From: Acidobacteriota bacterium | Lineage (GTDB): Bacteria > Acidobacteriota > Terriglobia > Terriglobales > Acidobacteriaceae | Direction: 5' to 3' | Length of the DNA stretch: 5,132 bases | NCBI GenBank assembly: GCA_019247235.1 | Contig: JAFAPG010000957.1 | Coordinates: forward strand, 1-5,132 | Made by a program: the position numbers and the translations under genes | Notes under the pieces: generated by a model | The model's input: only the letters and a program-made list of their open reading frames with translations | Told to the model about the DNA's origin: nothing | Databases searched by the model: none | In this document: positions 5,025 through 5,132 of the stretch, piece after piece | Layout of the letters: the number at the start of each line of letters is the position of its first letter | Position numbering within the stretch: the first letter of the stretch is position 1

Positions 5025-5132
5025 TCAATGATAATCCGTTATTTCAACGTCATAAGCGTGGCCATCGAATTCTAAAACGGTTGCTTTGCTCCCCAGGCAG
5101 AAAATGGAAAGTGAGGACGAAATCCGCAACCC
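5025..5132 (-). CDS. higB: C-terminal end of a HigB/RelE-like toxin gene (5' part outside window)
   Basis: The minus strand has an open frame of 35 codons from the right edge to a TGA at 5025-5027. Its last residues, EFDGHAYDVEITDYH, match the typical ending of HigB/RelE-type mRNA interferases (F-x-G-x-D/H-A-Y-x-V-x-x-x-D-Y-H). It lies 18 bp before higA on the same strand, as expected for a higBA operon. The residues before that, ISSSLSIFCLGSKATV, do not resemble the usual WRI-x-F core strand, so the gene may be divergent or broken just inside the window. The call rests on the last 15 residues and on gene order. Confidence 0.62.
   Translation of the reverse strand, partial: GLRISSSLSIFCLGSKATVLEFDGHAYDVEITDYH

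Noticed and set aside
4890..5075. Plus-strand 61-codon frame over the higBA junction
   Set aside because: It is antisense to higA and to the HigB end, both of which have recognisable family residues.

Overview
The window looks like a piece of a free-living bacterial chromosome with moderately high GC. An Acidobacteriota-like host is my best guess, from the combination of a futalosine-pathway menaquinone gene (mqnD), a solitary bioY, a DedA-type membrane protein and Rhs/YD-repeat debris. The taxon is inferred from gene content and remembered sequence style, not from a marker gene.

Layout: (1) Positions 1-803, minus strand: endonuclease III (nth), running off the left edge, with active-site residues and the [4Fe-4S] cysteines visible. 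(2) Positions 804-901: a compact divergent intergenic region with plausible back-to-back promoters. (3) Positions 902-3517, plus strand: a small soluble protein of unknown function (74 aa), a palindrome-rich gap, a DedA-family membrane protein, a 50-aa single-pass membrane protein, the biotin transporter component bioY, and mqnD. The last three are closely spaced (14 and 10 bp) and could be co-transcribed. This is the housekeeping and transport block. (4) Positions 3480-4672, minus strand: the C-terminal part of an Rhs/YD-repeat protein. It can be followed continuously by homology but is broken by two single-base frameshifts and two in-frame stops, and its 3' end runs into the 3' end of mqnD. 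(5) Positions 4674-5132, minus strand: a HigA-type antitoxin with the end of a HigB-like toxin gene upstream of it, in the usual toxin-first order, cut by the right edge.

The left two thirds are ordinary chromosome: DNA repair, a DedA membrane protein (family linked to lipid-carrier recycling and envelope homeostasis), biotin uptake and menaquinone synthesis. The right third is accessory material: a decayed polymorphic-toxin-like Rhs remnant next to a toxin-antitoxin module. I see no clear undescribed multi-gene system. The points most worth checking are the small membrane protein fused into the bioY leader region, the conserved-looking 74-aa protein beside nth, the nature of the Rhs lesions (true decay or read errors) and the HigBA/Rhs/mqnD junctions. 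No stretch over 300 bases lacks a gene; I saw no RNA genes, CRISPR arrays or insertion-sequence ends.
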